DNA of 8,990 nt from Methylococcaceae bacterium NSP1-2 (GTDB taxonomy: Bacteria; Pseudomonadota; Gammaproteobacteria; Methylococcales; Methylomonadaceae). The DNA lies in assembly GCA_002256685.1 (NCBI GenBank), contig NQJH01000048.1, positions 1 to 8,990 on the forward strand. Direction: 5' to 3'. Position numbers and translations under genes: made by a program. How positions within the stretch are numbered: position 1 is the stretch's first letter; each line of letters opens with the position of its first letter. This document shows, in pieces, positions 6,707 to 8,990 of this stretch. The notes below the pieces were generated by a model that saw nothing but the letters and a program-made list of their open reading frames with translations, had not been told where the DNA came from and did no database searches.

Positions 6707-6976
6707 CAATGAAAATAATAGCTTACAAAAGACTCTTAACAGTAATTCTACATAAATTTTAAACAGCAACACTTGGAGAACTAAGTACAAAATTAACCGC
6801 TTCAAGCTATAGAGAAAGTTTTTTATCAAAGTAAACCAGCAAGGCTAACAAGTTTCGTATAGTCGTTGCCGCTTAAGTCACTGCCTAAATTTATCTGAAG
6901 ATTGTGTTCTGTCCGATCTCAAGCTACATAGGTGGTAATCGCTATAACATTCAGAATCTAAATCTTAGGAATCGCC

Positions 6977-8990
6977 ATGACTACTACATTAACAACTAAC
7001 ACCAACTCATTGATCATTATTGACAGTCAAGTAACCGACTGGCAGAGTTTGGTGGGCAACGTAAGTCCAGATACTATTATTTTAATCCTCGATCCTACGC
7101 GTGATGGCATCAGCCAAATTGCTGAGTTGGTAGCGAATTATTCTAATCTTGATGCTATACACATTATCTCGCATGGCAGTACTGGCAGTTTGTTATTAGG
7201 TTCTTCCACACTGGATAGCGGCAACATTGCTGATTATGCTAGCCAACTTACCAGTATTGGTAATGCACTAAGTGATAGTGGCGATATTTTGTTATACGGC
7301 TGTAACGTGGCTGAAGGTGATATAGGGCAACAATTTATTGAACAATTAGGCATGTTAACAGGTGCAGATGTCGCTGCTTCCAATGACTTAACTGGTAATG
7401 CCGCATTAGGTGGCGATTGGGTGTTAGAAGCATCGGCTGGTACGATCGAATCAAATTCAATAAATCCAGATGTTCAGTACGAATATCTTCTGAATACGTC
7501 TCCTACAGGCAGTATCTCTATCATAGGTACAGCGATTCAAGGGGTCACTTTAACAACCATCAATAGTTTAGCGGATGCCGACGGCTTAGGTGCTATCACT
7601 TATCAGTGGCAAGCAAACGGTATCGATATTAGTGGCGCGACCGCTTCAACTTATACATTAAGCCAAGCTGAAGTCGGTAAAGCCATTACTGTAATTGCCC
7701 ACTATACGGATGGACTGGGTACTCCTGAAAGTGTCAGCAGTGCTGCCACCGCCGCAGTTGCCAACATCAATGATGCGCCTACTGGCACGGTCATTATCAC
7801 TGGAACTGCCATTCAAGGGCAAACATTAACCGCCAGCAATAATTTAGTCGACATAGACGGTTTAGGTGCTATCACTTATCAATGGAAAGCAGGTGGTGTC
7901 ACTATTAATGGGGCGAACAGTTCAACTTACATCCTAACACAATCTGAAGTCGGTAAAACCATTACTGTGACTGCTCACTATACCGATGGACAAGGCACCG
8001 CTGAAACAGTCAGCAGTGCTGCCACTAGCACGATTGCCAACATCAACGATTTACCCACCGGTACAGTCACTATCACAGGGACAGCGACGCAAGGACAAAC
8101 CTTAACCGCCAGTAATAATTTAGTCGATTTAGACGGGTTAGGCAGCGTCACTTATCAATGGCAAGCTAACGGAGTCAATATTAATGGTGCGACCAGTGCC
8201 ACTTACGTCCTAACGCAAGCCGAAGTCAGTAAAGCCATTACTGTGATTGCCAGCTATACCGATGGACAAGGGAGCGCGGAAACGGTCAGCAGTACGGCTA
8301 CTGGTGCGGTCGTCAACATCAATGATTTACCGACGGGTAGCGTCACTATCACGGGGATAGTGATGCAAGGACAAACCTTAACCGCTAGCAATAATTTAGC
8401 CGATGCAGACGGTTTAGGCATCATCACTTATCAGTGGCAAGCCGCAGGTGTTGATATTGGTGGTGCGATCGGTGCAACGTATACATTAAGTCAAGCCGAA
8501 GTGGGTAAAACTATTACCGTGCTTGCCCGCTATACCGATGGACAAAACACCGCTGAAACGGTCAGTAGTACGCCCACCGGCGTGGTTGCCAATGTTAACG
8601 ATTTACCGACGGGCACCGTCACTATCGCGGGCACAGCGACGCAAGGACAACTATTAACGGTTAGTAATAATTTAGCCGATGCCGACGGTTTAGGCGCCAT
8701 CACCTATCAGTGGCAAGCCGCCGGTGTTGATATAGGCGGAGCGACCGGTTCCACTTACACCCTAACTCAAGCCGAGGTCGGTAAAGCCATTACCGTAATT
8801 GCCCGCTATACCGATGGACAAGGTACCGCTGAAACGGTCAGCAGTGCGACCACTGCGCCGGTCACCAACATCAACGATGCACCGACAGGTACCGTCACCA
8901 TCACGGGGACGGCGACCCAAGGGCAAACCTTAACTGCCAGCAATAATTTAGCCGATGCCGACGGTTTGGGCAGCATCACCTATCAATGGC
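6977..8990 (+). CDS. Giant DUF4347 and Ig-like repeat protein, N-terminal part (cut by window edge)
   Basis: An open frame runs from ATG at 6977 to the right edge, at least 671 residues with no stop. AGGA lies 6 nt before the ATG. Residues 12-155 form a DUF4347 domain (LIIIDSQV..., IHIISHGS, GDILLYGCNVAEG, LTGADVAASNDLTGN, GGDWVLE). From residue 176 it is a tandem array of 92-residue Ig-like modules. Such proteins in Proteobacteria are usually very long, surface-bound or released by type I secretion, and tied to adhesion or biofilm. The N-terminus has no signal peptide, which fits a C-terminal type I signal outside the window; that is inference. H66 and C109 could be a clan CD-like His-Cys pair, and C109 is the only cysteine visible. 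Aspartates in DADGLG and YTDG loops may bind calcium. The codon content is richer in G and C than the adjacent leader. Confidence 0.88.
   Translation, partial: MTTTLTTNTNSLIIIDSQVTDWQSLVGNVSPDTIILILDPTRDGISQIAELVANYSNLDAIHIISHGSTGSLLLGSSTLDSGNIADYASQLTSIGNALSDSGDILLYGCNVAEGDIGQQFIEQLGMLTGADVAASNDLTGNAALGGDWVLEASAGTIESNSINPDVQYEYLLNTSPTGSISIIGTAIQGVTLTTINSLADADGLGAITYQWQANGIDISGATASTYTLSQAEVGKAITVIAHYTDGLGTPESVSSAATAAVANINDAPTGTVIITGTAIQGQTLTASNNLVDIDGLGAITYQWKAGGVTINGANSSTYILTQSEVGKTITVTAHYTDGQGTAETVSSAATSTIANINDLPTGTVTITGTATQGQTLTASNNLVDLDGLGSVTYQWQANGVNINGATSATYVLTQAEVSKAITVIASYTDGQGSAETVSSTATGAVVNINDLPTGSVTITGIVMQGQTLTASNNLADADGLGIITYQWQAAGVDIGGAIGATYTLSQAEVGKTITVLARYTDGQNTAETVSSTPTGVVANVNDLPTGTVTIAGTATQGQLLTVSNNLADADGLGAITYQWQAAGVDIGGATGSTYTLTQAEVGKAITVIARYTDGQGTAETVSSATTAPVTNINDAPTGTVTITGTATQGQTLTASNNLADADGLGSITYQW
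7502..8990 (+). repeat. 276-bp in-frame tandem repeat array (five full units and a partial sixth)
   Basis: Units start at 7502, 7778, 8054, 8330, 8606 and 8882. Every complete unit is exactly 276 bp (92 codons), with no insertion or deletion. The module reads approximately PTGTVTITGTATQGQTLTAS, then NNLADADGLGAITYQWQA, then a variable strand, then STYTLTQAEVGKAITV, then YTDGQGTAETVSS and the linker N(I/V)ND(A/L). The YQW tryptophan and paired strands indicate an Ig-like beta-sandwich. Unit 1 is the most divergent; later units share long nearly identical DNA stretches (for example CAAGGACAAACCTTAACCGC), pointing to recent duplication or gene conversion. The sixth unit is cut by the window edge after the YQW word. 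Confidence 0.95.

Larger units (their letters stand above)
6096..6976. other. Gene-poor AT-rich intergenic region with repeats and promoter-like elements
   Basis: About 0.88 kb separates the HTH gene from the large repeat protein, with no convincing coding sequence on either strand. The base composition is strongly AT-rich, with the extreme at 6369-6433. It contains two matching palindromes, a third half-site, a short hairpin, DnaA-box-like words and two extended -10 elements (listed separately). No tRNA, known riboswitch or T-tailed terminator hairpin was recognised. It could be the regulatory region of the large downstream gene, a remnant of an integrated replicon, or both. Confidence 0.7.

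Noticed and set aside
6629..6758. Inverted 10-bp repeat AATTTATGTA / TACATAAATT, 120 bp apart
   Set aside because: The arms are short, almost all A/T and far apart; in such AT-rich DNA this is plausible by chance and no target duplication flanks it.
6709..6762. Seventeen-codon frame (ATG at 6709, TAA at 6760-6762) in the leader of the giant gene, as a possible leader peptide
   Set aside because: No ribosome site precedes it, the ATG falls at or just before the likely transcription start of the second promoter element, and there is no run of regulatory codons.
7502..8990. CRISPR-like or non-coding satellite interpretation of the regular repeat
   Set aside because: The period is 276 bp, a multiple of three, and the frame is open throughout with conserved protein motifs, so this is a coding repeat array.

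Overview
The window most likely comes from a gammaproteobacterial chromosome. Eight consecutive genes on the minus strand have the order atpI-B-E-F-H-A-G-D, the classical gammaproteobacterial F1Fo ATP synthase operon, and the protein sequences are E. coli-like in length and motifs. The c subunit is 95 residues, with a C-terminal extension and an 'ARQPEM...GLLDAVTMIGVG' pattern. I associate that pattern with methanotroph (Methylococcales) or related sulfur-oxidising lineages. This genus-level guess is memory-based and weak.

Layout. Positions 1-5517 hold the ATP synthase operon, read right to left. It begins with the assembly protein AtpI, then the membrane Fo subunits a, c and b, then the F1 subunits delta, alpha, gamma and the first 167 residues of beta. 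atpC should lie beyond the left edge. Gaps between genes are 5-44 nt. A well-formed sigma70-type promoter (TTGATT, 17 nt, TATAAT) sits 22-28 nt upstream of the atpI ATG. Positions 5518-5738 are the divergent intergenic region. Positions 5739-6095 (plus strand) encode a small helix-turn-helix protein of the type often seen on plasmids and mobile elements. It stands where many gammaproteobacteria carry rsmG/mnmG or parAB next to atpI.

Positions 6096-6976 are about 0.9 kb without a convincing gene, but they are not featureless. They contain two near-identical palindromic sites of 21 bp, a third half-site, a stretch of 33 bp of pure A/T flanked by DnaA-box-like words, and two tandem extended -10 elements exactly 30 bp apart. 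From 6977 to the right edge runs an open plus-strand frame of at least 671 residues. It has an N-terminal DUF4347 domain (possible caspase/CHAT-like His-Cys pair) followed by a perfectly periodic array of 92-residue Ig-like repeats (276 bp each, five complete and a sixth cut by the edge). It looks like the N-terminal part of a giant secreted or surface protein.

How the parts work together. The atp genes encode one complex, the proton-driven ATP synthase of the inner membrane, and are very probably co-transcribed. The right-hand part is functionally unrelated accessory DNA. The most interesting material is the regulatory or replication-like structure in 6250-6710 and the DUF4347-plus-repeat protein.
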